Below, one piece after another: positions 15,472 to 23,849 of a stretch of 64,000 nucleotides of DNA. Below the pieces are notes generated by a model that was not told the origin of the DNA, did not search any database, and worked only from the letters and a program-made list of their open reading frames with translations. Source of the stretch: UBA10649 sp965278965 (GTDB lineage: Bacteria > Actinomycetota > Actinomycetes > S36-B12); NCBI GenBank assembly GCA_965278965.1, contig OZ257127.1, forward strand, positions 2,604,001-2,668,000, written 5' to 3'. A program made the translations under genes and the position numbers. Position 1 is the first letter of the stretch. Every line of letters starts with the position of its first letter.

Positions 15472-18400
15472 TCAGACGTTGCGCCGGTACTGGCCGCCGA
15501 CCTCGAAGAAGGCTGACGTGATCTGACCGAGCGAGCATACTCGGACGGCCTGCATTAGGGCGCCAAACGTGTTGCCGCCCGAAGATGCGACGTCCTTGAG
15601 TCGTGCGAGGGCGGGCTCGGCCTCGTCGCGGTGCAGCTCGTGGAACGCCGCCAGGCGCTCGACCTGGGACTGCTTCTCGGTCTCGCTGGCCCGCGCGAGC
15701 TCCAACGTCGTCACGGTGCCGGCCGGCTCGGGGTTCAAGAACGTGTTGACGCCGATGATCGGGAGCGAGCCGTCGTGCTTCTTGTGCTCGTAGAGCATCG
15801 ACTCGTCCTGGATGCGCCCGCGCTGGTAGCCGGTCTCCATCGCGCCGAGAACGCCGCCGCGATCGGAGATCCGTTCGAACTCCACGAGGACGGCCTCCTC
15901 GACGAGGTCGGTCAGCTCGTCGACGATGTACGAGCCCTGGAGGGGGTTCTCGTTCTTCGACAGGCCCCACTCCTGGTCGATGATCATCTGGATCGCCAGC
16001 GCACGGCGCACCGACTGGGCGCTCGGCGTCGTGACGGCCTCGTCGTACGCGTTGGTGTGCAGGGAGTTGCAGTTGTCGTAGATGGCGCACAGCGCCTGCA
16101 GCGTCGTGCGGATGTCGTTGAAGTCCATCTCCTGCGCGTGCAGCGACCGGCCGGAGGTCTGGACGTGGTACTTGAGCTTCTGGCTGCGCTCCTCGGCCCC
16201 GTAGCGGTCGCGCATCGCGATCGCCCAGATGCGCCGGGCCACCCGGCCGAGCACGGTGTACTCGGCGTCGATGCCGTTGGAGAAGAAGAACGAGAAGTTC
16301 GGCGCGAAGTCGTCGATCGTCATCCCGCGTGCGAGGTAGGCCTCGACGTAGGTGAAGCCGTTGGCGAGCGTGAACGCGAGCTGGGAGATGGGGTTCGCCC
16401 CGGCCTCGGCGATGTGGTAGCCCGAGATCGATACGGAGTAGAAGTTCCGGACGCGGTTGTCGGTGAAGAACTGCTGGACGTCGCCCATGCACCGCAACGC
16501 GAACTCCGTCGAGAAGATGCACGTGTTCTGGCCCTGGTCCTCCTTGAGGATGTCGGCCTGCACGGTGCCCCGCACGTTGGCCAGGACCCACGAGCGGATG
16601 TCCGCGGCCTCCTCGGGATCAGGCTCGCGGCCCTCGGCGGCCCGGAAGGCGTCGAGCCGCTGGTCGATCGCGGTGTTCATGAACATTGCGAGGATCGTGG
16701 GCGCCGGACCGTTGATCGTCATGGAGACCGAGGTCGTCGGGTCGCACAGGTCGAAGCCGTCGTAGAGGGCCTTCATGTCGTCGAGGGTCGCGATGGACAC
16801 CCCGGACGTGCCGACCTTCCCGTACACGTCGGGCTGCTCGTTGGGGTCCCGGCCGTACAGCGTCACCGAGTCGAACGCCGTCGACAGGCGCGTTGCCGGC
16901 TGGCCGGAGGCCAGCAGGTGGAAGCGCCGGTTCGTGCGGAAGGGATCGCCCTCGCCGGCGAACATGCGGGCGGGTGCCTCGCCCTCGCGCTTGAAGCCGA
17001 ACACGCCGGACGTGAACGGGAACGCGCCCGGCACGTTCTCCTCGCGCAGGTAGCGCACGAGCTCGCCGGCCTCGTCGGTGCGAGGCAGCGCGACGCGCGG
17101 GATGCGCGAGCCGGACAGGGTCGTGCGCCACAGCTGGGTGTGCAGCTCGCGGTCGCGGACCGTGACGACCAGCTCGTCCTGCGCGTACGAGTCCCGGAGG
17201 GCTGGCCACGCATCGAGGGCGTCGCGGACGTCGTCCCGCACGCCAGCCTCGCAGCTGGTCAGAAGCGCCTCGACGATCGAGGCGTCCTGGCCGGACTCGG
17301 CGAGGAGCAGCGCGGTCGCGCGGACCTGCTGGGCGCGGCGGGCGGCCTGCGCCTGCTCGGCGGTGGTGCGGTGGTAGCCCCGGACGGTGTCGGCGATCTC
17401 GGCGAGGTACCGGGTGCGGGCCGGGGGAACGATCGTGGCCAGGGCGGTCGGCTGCCGGGTCGTCACGACCGGGAGGACCCCGTCGGAGACGGAGAGCCCG
17501 GCGTCGGCCAGGAGGCCGCGCAGGTGCTGGTAGAGCGCAGTCACGCCGTCGTCGGCGAAGCGTGCGGCCGAGGTGCCGAAGACCGGCATGTCCTCCCACG
17601 TGGACCCGAAGGCCTCGCGGTTGCGGACGAGCTGGCGGGCGACGTCCCGGCGCGCGTCCTCGGCGCCGCGGCGCTCGAACTTGTTGATGGCCACGACGTC
17701 GGCGAAGTCGAGCATGTCGATCTTCTCCAGCTGCGACGCGGCACCGAACTCCGGCGTCATCACGTACAGCGAGACGTCGACGAAGGGCACGATGCCGGCG
17801 TCGCCCTGGCCGATGCCCGGGGTCTCGACGATGACGAGGTCGTGCGTCGCCTGGCACAGCGCGATGACCTCGGCCAGGTGCTCGGGGATCTCCGTGCCGG
17901 CGCGACGGGTCGCTAGCGACCGGAAGTAGACGTTGCCGTGGTCGACCGAGTTCATCCGGATGCGGTCGCCCAGGAGGGCTCCACCGCCCTTGCGCCGGGT
18001 CGGGTCCACGGCGAGGACGGCGATGCGCAGCTTGTTCTCCTGGTCGACGCGGAACCGGCGCAGGAGCTCGTCGGTCAGCGAGGACTTGCCGGAGCCGCCG
18101 GTGCCGGTGATGCCCAGCACCGGTGTCGTGCGCGGCACGGCCGCGATCACGTCGGTCCAGGCGGCCGGCGCCCGGCCCTCCTCGACGACGGTGATGGCGC
18201 GTGCGAGCTCGCGCTCGTGCCCGGCGAGGGCGGTCTCGAGGTCGGGGAGCGTGTCGGCGAGGTCGGTGTCGCACTCGGCGACCATCTCGGAGATCATCCC
18301 GACGAGACCGAGCCGCTGGCCGTCCTCGGGCGAGAAGATCCGGACGCCGTGCTGTGCCAGGAGGGCGATCTCCTCCGGGACGATCACGCCGCCGCCGCCG

Positions 18401-18705
18401 CCGTAAATGCGGACGTGGCCGGCGCCGCGCTCGTCGAGGAGCTCGCGCAGGTACATGAAGTACTCGACGTGGCCGCCCTGGTACGAGGAGATCGCGACGC
18501 CCTGGACGTCCTCCTGGATGGCGGCGCGGACTACCTGCTCGACGCCGCGGTCGTGGCCGAGGTGGATGACCTCGCAGCCCTGCGACTGCAGGATCCGGCG
18601 CATGATGTTGATCGACGCGTCGTGCCCGTCGAACAGGCTTGCGGCGGTGACGAAGCGGACCGGGTTGCGCAGCGTGCGCTCGGGCTCCACGTGACCAGGC
18701 GACAC
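15472..18705 (-). CDS. icmF: Fused isobutyryl-CoA mutase (IcmF)
   Basis: 1077 residues, matching the known fusion: N-terminal B12-binding domain with Asp-Gly-His-Asp (H28 as lower cobalt ligand), a MeaB-like G-protein chaperone (Walker A 201-208, Asp-Pro-Thr-Arg-Arg near 234), and a C-terminal mutase TIM barrel. F569 and Q726 correspond to the Phe/Gln pair of isobutyryl-CoA mutase, replacing the Tyr/Arg of methylmalonyl-CoA mutase, so isobutyryl-CoA/butyryl-CoA (or isovaleryl/pivalyl-CoA) interconversion is expected. The residue after F569 is Gly where I recall Pro in typical IcmF. GTG start with AAGGAG. First gene of a three-gene operon. Confidence 0.95.
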   Translation of the reverse strand: MSPGHVEPERTLRNPVRFVTAASLFDGHDASINIMRRILQSQGCEVIHLGHDRGVEQVVRAAIQEDVQGVAISSYQGGHVEYFMYLRELLDERGAGHVRIYGGGGGVIVPEEIALLAQHGVRIFSPEDGQRLGLVGMISEMVAECDTDLADTLPDLETALAGHERELARAITVVEEGRAPAAWTDVIAAVPRTTPVLGITGTGGSGKSSLTDELLRRFRVDQENKLRIAVLAVDPTRRKGGGALLGDRIRMNSVDHGNVYFRSLATRRAGTEIPEHLAEVIALCQATHDLVIVETPGIGQGDAGIVPFVDVSLYVMTPEFGAASQLEKIDMLDFADVVAINKFERRGAEDARRDVARQLVRNREAFGSTWEDMPVFGTSAARFADDGVTALYQHLRGLLADAGLSVSDGVLPVVTTRQPTALATIVPPARTRYLAEIADTVRGYHRTTAEQAQAARRAQQVRATALLLAESGQDASIVEALLTSCEAGVRDDVRDALDAWPALRDSYAQDELVVTVRDRELHTQLWRTTLSGSRIPRVALPRTDEAGELVRYLREENVPGAFPFTSGVFGFKREGEAPARMFAGEGDPFRTNRRFHLLASGQPATRLSTAFDSVTLYGRDPNEQPDVYGKVGTSGVSIATLDDMKALYDGFDLCDPTTSVSMTINGPAPTILAMFMNTAIDQRLDAFRAAEGREPDPEEAADIRSWVLANVRGTVQADILKEDQGQNTCIFSTEFALRCMGDVQQFFTDNRVRNFYSVSISGYHIAEAGANPISQLAFTLANGFTYVEAYLARGMTIDDFAPNFSFFFSNGIDAEYTVLGRVARRIWAIAMRDRYGAEERSQKLKYHVQTSGRSLHAQEMDFNDIRTTLQALCAIYDNCNSLHTNAYDEAVTTPSAQSVRRALAIQMIIDQEWGLSKNENPLQGSYIVDELTDLVEEAVLVEFERISDRGGVLGAMETGYQRGRIQDESMLYEHKKHDGSLPIIGVNTFLNPEPAGTVTTLELARASETEKQSQVERLAAFHELHRDEAEPALARLKDVASSGGNTFGALMQAVRVCSLGQITSAFFEVGGQYRRNV

Positions 18706-18771
18706 GGGCTCTCCTTCCCCGGCCGGACCGCAGCGGTGCGACGCGAGAGGCCAACTCTCCTATGGATGACA

Positions 18772-18785
18772 GATATTAGGATATC
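18772..18785. promoter_or_regulatory. Inverted-repeat operator candidate upstream of icmF
   Basis: GATAT (18772-18776) and ATATC (18781-18785) flank TAGG. On the minus strand the site overlaps a possible promoter, TTGATA, 17 bases, then CATAGG, reading toward icmF. A repressor bound here would block that promoter; the operon's own MarR protein is the obvious candidate, by inference. Confidence 0.5.
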
Positions 18786-18836
18786 AACATTCTTGGTGCC
18801 GAGGGAGGCCTTCAGGTACGCCGACGGCGTCGGCGT

Positions 18837-19436
18837 CTAGGGAACGAGAGCCTCGGCGAGGTGGCCGGCCGTGGCCCGGAAGCGCACCGGCCCGAGCGTG
18901 CGGTAGCTGGGGTCCAGCTCGAGGCGGGACCGGCATACGATCTCCAGGAGCGTGACGAGCCCGAGACCGGCGATGGCTACCTGGATGCGGTCGGCCGCGG
19001 GGTGGATCTCGCGGAACACCCGCGCCGCCCGGCGGGCGAGGTCGTTGCGGGTCCGGCGCCGGGTCGTCTCGGAGGAGCTCGTCGCACCGACCGAGGTCAC
19101 GAAGAAGACCTGAGCGGCCCGCTCGTTCTCCTCGACCCAGGTGAGGACCTCGTCCACGCAGCCGGCCAGGTCGTCCCGCGAGTGAACGTCCCCCAGCGAG
19201 GTCGAGACCTGCTCGGCCCAGGACGCCGCGAACTCGTCGACGATCTCGTCGAGGATCTCGTCCTTCGACGCGAAGTGGTAGTAGAACGCGGCCGGGGTCA
19301 TGCCGCAGTGCGCGGCGATGTCGGAGACGGCTATCTCGTCCGGCGGCTGGGCGGCGAGCAGGTCGATCGCGGACTCGAGGATCTCGTGCCGGCGGGACGG
19401 CCGGTTCGCCGGACGACTCGAGCGCGACGTGGCCAT
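18837..19436 (-). CDS. TetR-family transcription regulator
   Basis: 199 residues from the ATG at 19436; an ATG four codons upstream (19448) is an alternative. N-terminal helix-turn-helix: Ile-Ala-Val-Ser-Asp-Ile-Ala-Ala-His-Cys-Gly-Met-Thr-Pro-Ala-Ala-Phe then Tyr-Tyr-His-Phe-Ala-Ser-Lys-Asp, typical TetR. The C-terminal ligand-binding part is variable. It diverges from another TetR gene at 19512 with about 75 bases between the starts, so they may control each other and the nearby acyl-CoA dehydrogenase and ligase genes. Confidence 0.9.
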   Translation of the reverse strand: MATSRSSRPANRPSRRHEILESAIDLLAAQPPDEIAVSDIAAHCGMTPAAFYYHFASKDEILDEIVDEFAASWAEQVSTSLGDVHSRDDLAGCVDEVLTWVEENERAAQVFFVTSVGATSSSETTRRRTRNDLARRAARVFREIHPAADRIQVAIAGLGLVTLLEIVCRSRLELDPSYRTLGPVRFRATAGHLAEALVP

Positions 19437-19511
19437 GGTGCTGCGCATCCTAGGGGCGCAGGCCGGTACGGTGACGGCACTGCGACGACGATGACGACGG
19501 GGAGGGATCGC

Positions 19512-20171
19512 GTGAGCGAGGCAGCCCGGCCGGAGCCGTCCGGTCGCCCGGCGCACCGCCCGTCCCGGCGCAGCGAGATCGTCCGCGCCGCGACCAACGT
19601 GTTCTCCCGGCTCACCTACGCCGAGGCCACCGTCGAGGACATCGCCGCTGAGTGCGGAGTCGCTCCCACCGCCGTCTACTACCACTTCGGCGGCAAGGAG
19701 GAGCTGTTCGACCAGGCGTTCGAGTCCTGCCTGCAGGGCTTCAGCGCGATGGTCGACAGCGTGCGGGCCACCGCCGACGAGCTCGACGAGGGCGTCCTGC
19801 GCGAGGTCATCTACGCCGGGTGGGCCTGGTGGCGCACCCACCCCGTCGAGGCCCGCTTCCTGACGCTGCACCTGAACGGTGCGACGCCCGCCTCGCGCCG
19901 GACGTACAACGACTGGCAGGCCCGGCACGCCCAGCGCGCGTTCGACTACCTGCCGGAGGACGAGCGCCCGCCCCGGACGTCCCGGCGGGCCCGCGAGCAG
20001 TACGCGGTCCGGCTGCTCGGGTTCCGCTTCCTCGGCGCGCTGCTGGTCATCTCGCAGACGGCGTGGATGGAGGGGTCGCTGAGCCGGCTCCCGGTCGCGA
20101 AGGTCGAGGCCGCCCTGGCGGACGTCCTCGTGCCGATCATGACGGAAGGCGGACCTGCCGACCCCGCTTGA
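19512..20171 (+). CDS. TetR-family transcription regulator
   Basis: 219 residues, GTG start behind GGGGAGGGA. Helix-turn-helix: Ala-Thr-Val-Glu-Asp-Ile-Ala-Ala-Glu-Cys-Gly-Val-Ala-Pro-Thr-Ala-Val then Tyr-Tyr-His-Phe-Gly-Gly-Lys-Glu. The ligand domain contains a Trp-rich stretch (Trp-Ala-Trp-Trp-Arg-Thr-His). Its 3' end overlaps the convergent acyl-CoA dehydrogenase gene by 35 bases, tying the two genes physically; regulation of that gene or the ligase is plausible but not shown. Confidence 0.9.
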   Translation: MSEAARPEPSGRPAHRPSRRSEIVRAATNVFSRLTYAEATVEDIAAECGVAPTAVYYHFGGKEELFDQAFESCLQGFSAMVDSVRATADELDEGVLREVIYAGWAWWRTHPVEARFLTLHLNGATPASRRTYNDWQARHAQRAFDYLPEDERPPRTSRRAREQYAVRLLGFRFLGALLVISQTAWMEGSLSRLPVAKVEAALADVLVPIMTEGGPADPA

Positions 20172-21354
20172 GCTCCCAGCGCGCGATCGAGCGCAGGTGC
20201 ACCTGGTCCGGCCCGTCGAAGATCTTCAGCGCGCGCTGCCACCCGTACATGCGGGCCAGCGGGACGTCGTCGCACACGCCCAGGCCGCCGTGCACCTGGA
20301 TCGCCCGGTCGATGACGTCGCAGGCGACCCGCGGTGCGATCACCTTGATGGCGGCGATCTCCGTCTTCGCGCTCTTCGCCCCGCCCTGGTCGATCATCCA
20401 CGCGGCCTTCATCGTCAGCAGGCGGGCCTGCTCGATCGCGATCCGCGACTCGGCCACCCACTCCTGGATGGATCCCTGGTCGGACAGCGGGCCGCCGAAG
20501 GCGACGCGACTGTTCGCCCGCTCGACCATCATCTGCAGCGCGCGCTCGGCTGCGCCGATCGACCGCATGCAGTGGTGGATGCGGCCCGGGCCGAGCCGCG
20601 CCTGCGCGATGAGGAAGCCGTCGCCCTCGGTGCCGAGGATGTTGCTGACCGGGACGCGGACGTTCTCGAGCTCGATCCAGGCGTGACCGTGCTGGTCCTG
20701 GCGGCCGAACACGGGCAGCGAGCGGACGAGGCGGACCCCTGGGGTGTCGATCGGCACGAGCACCATCGACTGCTGGCGGTGGGCCGGACCATCGGGATCG
20801 GTCTTGCCCATCACGATGAGGATGCGGCAGCGCGGGTCGTTTGCCCCCGAGGTCCACCACTTGGTCCCGTTGATGACGTACTCGTCGCCCTCGCGGACGA
20901 TCGAGCACTCGATGTTGGTCGCGTCGCTGCTCGCGACGGCAGGTTCGGTCATCGCGAACCCGGAGCGGATCGTCCCGTCGAGCAGCGGGTCGAGCCAGGC
21001 GGCCTTCTGCTCGGGGGTGCCGAACAGGTGGATCGTCTCCATGTTGCCGGTGTCCGGGGCCTGGCAGTTGATCGCCTCGGGGAAGATGTCGACGCTCCAG
21101 CCGGAGATCTCGGCGAGCTGCGCGTACTCGACGTTGGTCAGGCCGCTGATGGCCGGCAGGAACAGGTTCCACAGGCCCTGGGCCCGCGCCTTCACCTTGA
21201 GCTCCTCGACGACCGGCGGCAGCGTGTGGTCGCCGGGGCCGACCTGCTCGCGGTAGGCGTCGTACTCGGCCTCGGCAGGCAGGACCTCCTCGTTGAGGAA
21301 GTCGTACATCTGCGCGGACAGCTCCGCTGCGCGCGTGCTCGGCTGGAAGTCCAT
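20137..21354 (-). CDS. Acyl-CoA dehydrogenase family protein
   Basis: 405 residues from the second of two adjacent ATG codons, five bases after GGAG. Acyl-CoA dehydrogenase pattern: Phe-Ala-Met-Thr-Glu-Pro-Ala-Val-Ala-Ser-Ser-Asp (substrate/FAD loop), Lys-Trp-Trp-Thr-Ser-Gly, and Gln-Val-His-Gly-Gly-Leu-Gly near the C terminus. It resembles the long-chain/ACAD11-like group with Asn-Leu-Phe-Leu-Pro. It desaturates an acyl-CoA at C2-C3 with FAD. Divergent from the AMP-ligase at 21505, whose product could be its substrate. Confidence 0.9.
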   Translation of the reverse strand: MDFQPSTRAAELSAQMYDFLNEEVLPAEAEYDAYREQVGPGDHTLPPVVEELKVKARAQGLWNLFLPAISGLTNVEYAQLAEISGWSVDIFPEAINCQAPDTGNMETIHLFGTPEQKAAWLDPLLDGTIRSGFAMTEPAVASSDATNIECSIVREGDEYVINGTKWWTSGANDPRCRILIVMGKTDPDGPAHRQQSMVLVPIDTPGVRLVRSLPVFGRQDQHGHAWIELENVRVPVSNILGTEGDGFLIAQARLGPGRIHHCMRSIGAAERALQMMVERANSRVAFGGPLSDQGSIQEWVAESRIAIEQARLLTMKAAWMIDQGGAKSAKTEIAAIKVIAPRVACDVIDRAIQVHGGLGVCDDVPLARMYGWQRALKIFDGPDQVHLRSIARWELKRGRQVRLPS

Positions 21355-21428
21355 CATCGCTCCACTACTCGTCCTGCCCGCCGTTCCCGCCCGGTGGTGC
21401 GGGTTTCGGGTTTCTTGACTCTGACTTG

Positions 21429-21434
21429 AGTAAC
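21429..21434 (+). promoter_or_regulatory. AGTAAC motif between acyl-CoA dehydrogenase and AMP-ligase
   Basis: TGAGTAACCGG lies in the 150-base divergent region 21355-21504. It matches the CAGTAACT core found in five other intergenic regions. A single regulator could control both divergent genes from this point. Confidence 0.4.
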
Positions 21435-21504
21435 CGGGGTATCCTCCCGCCTGCCGGGTCGCGACGCAACCGATCCGGCGGACCCTCGAGCCGGGAGGAC
21501 CATC

Positions 21505-23070
21505 GTGGCCGACCTGCCTCTGGGACCCATCGCGGACGCCGCCGAGCGGGACCCTGACGGTATCGCCCTCGTCGACGCGCGCGGCGAGGTCTCCTGGGCT
21601 GTCCTGCGGGACGAGCTCGTCGCTGCTGCCGCCGCGATGGTCGCCGCTGCCCCGGACCCCGACCAGCGCTGGGGGATCATGGGCGACAACGCCGCGCCGA
21701 CGCTGGTCGCGCACGCCGCGGCGCTCCTCGCCGGGGTCGGTGCCGTCGCCGTGTCCCGGCAGCTCACCCTCCCCGAGCTCACCGACCAGATCGAGGACGC
21801 CGCGATGGTCGGGCTCGTCGCCGGCCCCGGCAGTGCGGCCACCGCCGTCGCCGCCCTTGAGGCCGGGCTCGTCGGCACGGTCGTCCTGCACTCCGGCGCC
21901 GTCTCCGAGCGGGCCGCCGCCGGCCTGGTCACGTGGGAGGACTGGCTGGCGTCCGCCCCCCAGGGCGTCGACTTCGTCGCACGTCCGGCTCGCCCGGCGA
22001 TGGTCTACACGTCCGGGACGACCGGGCGGGCCCGCGGGACGCAGACCCGCTGGGTGCTCGGCGAGGTCGCGGACCACCGCGAGTACCTCGACCGGCTCCG
22101 GGCGCGCGCCCAGTTCCCCGACGGGCCGCACATCGTCGTCGGCCCGCTGCAGCACAACGGCCCGCTCACCGCCGTGCGGCACCTGCTCCTGGGCCGGCCC
22201 GTCGTCGTCGTGGGCCGGTTCGACGGTGCCGCGGTGCTCGGGCTGATCGAGCAGTACGGCGTGACCTCCTCGGTCATGGTCCCGACGCACTTCCAGCGGC
22301 TGCTCGCTGTCGACCCGGCCGTCCGGGCGGCCGCCGACGTCAGCAGCGTCCAGCTCATCGCCCACACGGGCTCGGCCTGCCCGCCGGACGTGAAGCGGGC
22401 GATGATCGACTGGTTCGGCCCCGTCCTGCTGGAGTCCTACGGCGGCAGCGAGTCCGGGACGCTGTGCCGGATCGGCTCGGCGGACTGGCTCACCCACCCG
22501 GGCTCCGTCGGCACCGTCGTCGAGCCGTTCCGTGTCGTCGTCGTCGACGAGGCCGGGAACGAGCTGCCAACCGGCGAGGTCGGGCTGCTCGCGTTCGAGG
22601 CACCGGAGGGCTACGGCGTCTCGTACCACCGGGACGAGGAGAAGACGGCGAAGGCGTACGTCCGTCCGGGCGCGTTCACGCTCGGCGACATGGGCTACGT
22701 GGATGCCGACGGGTTCGTCTTCATCACCGACCGCATGTCCGACATGGTCGTCTCCGGCGGCGTGAACCTCTACCCGTCCGAGAGCGAGGCCGTGCTCCGC
22801 GATCACCCGGGAGTCGCCGACGTCGCCGTCATCGGGATCCCGCACCCGGACCTCGGCGAGCAGCTTCTCGCGTTGGTCGTGGCGGCCGACCCGGCGGATC
22901 CCCCGGCGGGCGCCGACCTCGAGGCCTACTGCCGTGAACGCCTGGCCGCGTACAAGATCCCGCGCCGCTACGAGTACATCGCCGAGCTGCCCCGCAACGA
23001 GATGCAGAAGGTCGACAAGAAGTCCCTGCGCCGCCCGTACTGGGACGGCGACCGCATGATCGGAGGCTGA
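21505..23070 (+). CDS. AMP-dependent acyl-CoA synthetase/ligase
   Basis: 521 residues, GTG start. ANL-superfamily adenylating enzyme: Tyr-Thr-Ser-Gly-Thr-Thr-Gly P-loop followed by Arg-Ala-Arg-Gly instead of the usual x-Pro-Lys-Gly, Tyr-Gly-Gly-Ser-Glu (A5), Leu-Gly-Asp-Met-Gly-Tyr (A7 Asp) and a C-terminal Met-Gln-Lys-Val-Asp-Lys-Lys segment with the adenylation lysine. It likely activates a carboxylic acid with ATP and CoA. The loss of the P-loop Lys is seen in some relatives but could lower ATP affinity. Next gene starts 2 bases after its stop. Confidence 0.88.
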   Translation: MADLPLGPIADAAERDPDGIALVDARGEVSWAVLRDELVAAAAAMVAAAPDPDQRWGIMGDNAAPTLVAHAAALLAGVGAVAVSRQLTLPELTDQIEDAAMVGLVAGPGSAATAVAALEAGLVGTVVLHSGAVSERAAAGLVTWEDWLASAPQGVDFVARPARPAMVYTSGTTGRARGTQTRWVLGEVADHREYLDRLRARAQFPDGPHIVVGPLQHNGPLTAVRHLLLGRPVVVVGRFDGAAVLGLIEQYGVTSSVMVPTHFQRLLAVDPAVRAAADVSSVQLIAHTGSACPPDVKRAMIDWFGPVLLESYGGSESGTLCRIGSADWLTHPGSVGTVVEPFRVVVVDEAGNELPTGEVGLLAFEAPEGYGVSYHRDEEKTAKAYVRPGAFTLGDMGYVDADGFVFITDRMSDMVVSGGVNLYPSESEAVLRDHPGVADVAVIGIPHPDLGEQLLALVVAADPADPPAGADLEAYCRERLAAYKIPRRYEYIAELPRNEMQKVDKKSLRRPYWDGDRMIGG

Positions 23071-23072
23071 CT

Positions 23073-23849
23073 GTGCTCAAGGGCATCGATGGACGTACGG
23101 CGATCGTCACCGGTGCGGCCGGGGGGATCGGGTCCGCGACGGTGCGCCGCCTGCACGCAGAGGGCGCACGCGTCGTCGCTGTCGACCTCGACGGCGCGGG
23201 GGTGGAGTCGCTTGCGGCCGAGCTCGGCGACCGTGTCCTCGCGTTCCGTGCGGACGTCACGAGCCCGGAGGAGACCGAGGCGTTCGTCGCGGCCGCCGTC
23301 GACCACTTCGGGTCGCTGGACATGTTCCACGCCAACGCGGGCGTCGAGAGCCGAGTCCAGACGGTCGCCGACTTCGACCTCGCCGACTTCGAGAAGGTGT
23401 TCGCCGTCAACGTGCGCAGCGCCTTCCTGGGCACGTCCGCCGCGATGCGCCAGATGACGTCGCAGGGCACGGGCGGCTCGATCGTGCTGACGGCGTCGAT
23501 CGCCGGCCTCAAGGGCGACCCGGGGGTCTCGGTCTACGTCGCCAGCAAGCACGCCGTCGTCGGTCTGGCCCGCTCCCTCATGAAGGAGTCCGGCCCGCTG
23601 GGGATCCGCGTCAACGTCGTCGCGCCCGGCCCCGTCGACACGCGGATGATGCGACCGCTCGAGGAGGGCCTCGCGGCCCTCAGCGGCCTCGACGCGGCCG
23701 GCTTCCAGGCGGCGCTCAGCACCGCGATCCCGCTCGGCCGCTACGCGCAGGCCGACGAGATCGCCGCGACGGTCGCATGGTTGCTGTCCGACGAGGTGCC
23801 GTACATGAACGGCGAGGTCGTCACGGTCGGCGGCGGGCTGTACCCGTGA
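23073..23849 (+). CDS. Short-chain dehydrogenase/reductase
   Basis: 258 residues; GTG two bases after the ligase stop, with CGGAGG inside the ligase end. Cofactor motif Thr-Gly-Ala-Ala-Gly-Gly-Ile-Gly (13-20), Asp38 suggests NAD, catalytic Tyr155-x3-Lys159. The stop overlaps the GTG of the F420-type gene (GTGA). Probably in the ligase-SDR-LLM-SnoaL operon 21505-25227. Confidence 0.92.
   Translation: MLKGIDGRTAIVTGAAGGIGSATVRRLHAEGARVVAVDLDGAGVESLAAELGDRVLAFRADVTSPEETEAFVAAAVDHFGSLDMFHANAGVESRVQTVADFDLADFEKVFAVNVRSAFLGTSAAMRQMTSQGTGGSIVLTASIAGLKGDPGVSVYVASKHAVVGLARSLMKESGPLGIRVNVVAPGPVDTRMMRPLEEGLAALSGLDAAGFQAALSTAIPLGRYAQADEIAATVAWLLSDEVPYMNGEVVTVGGGLYP

Noticed and set aside
15631..17916. 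Open frame of 761 codons on the plus strand
   Set aside because: Shadow of icmF, whose B12, G-protein and mutase motifs are all intact on the minus strand.
19436..19512. Operator palindrome between the two TetR genes
   Set aside because: I found no convincing inverted repeat in this short region.
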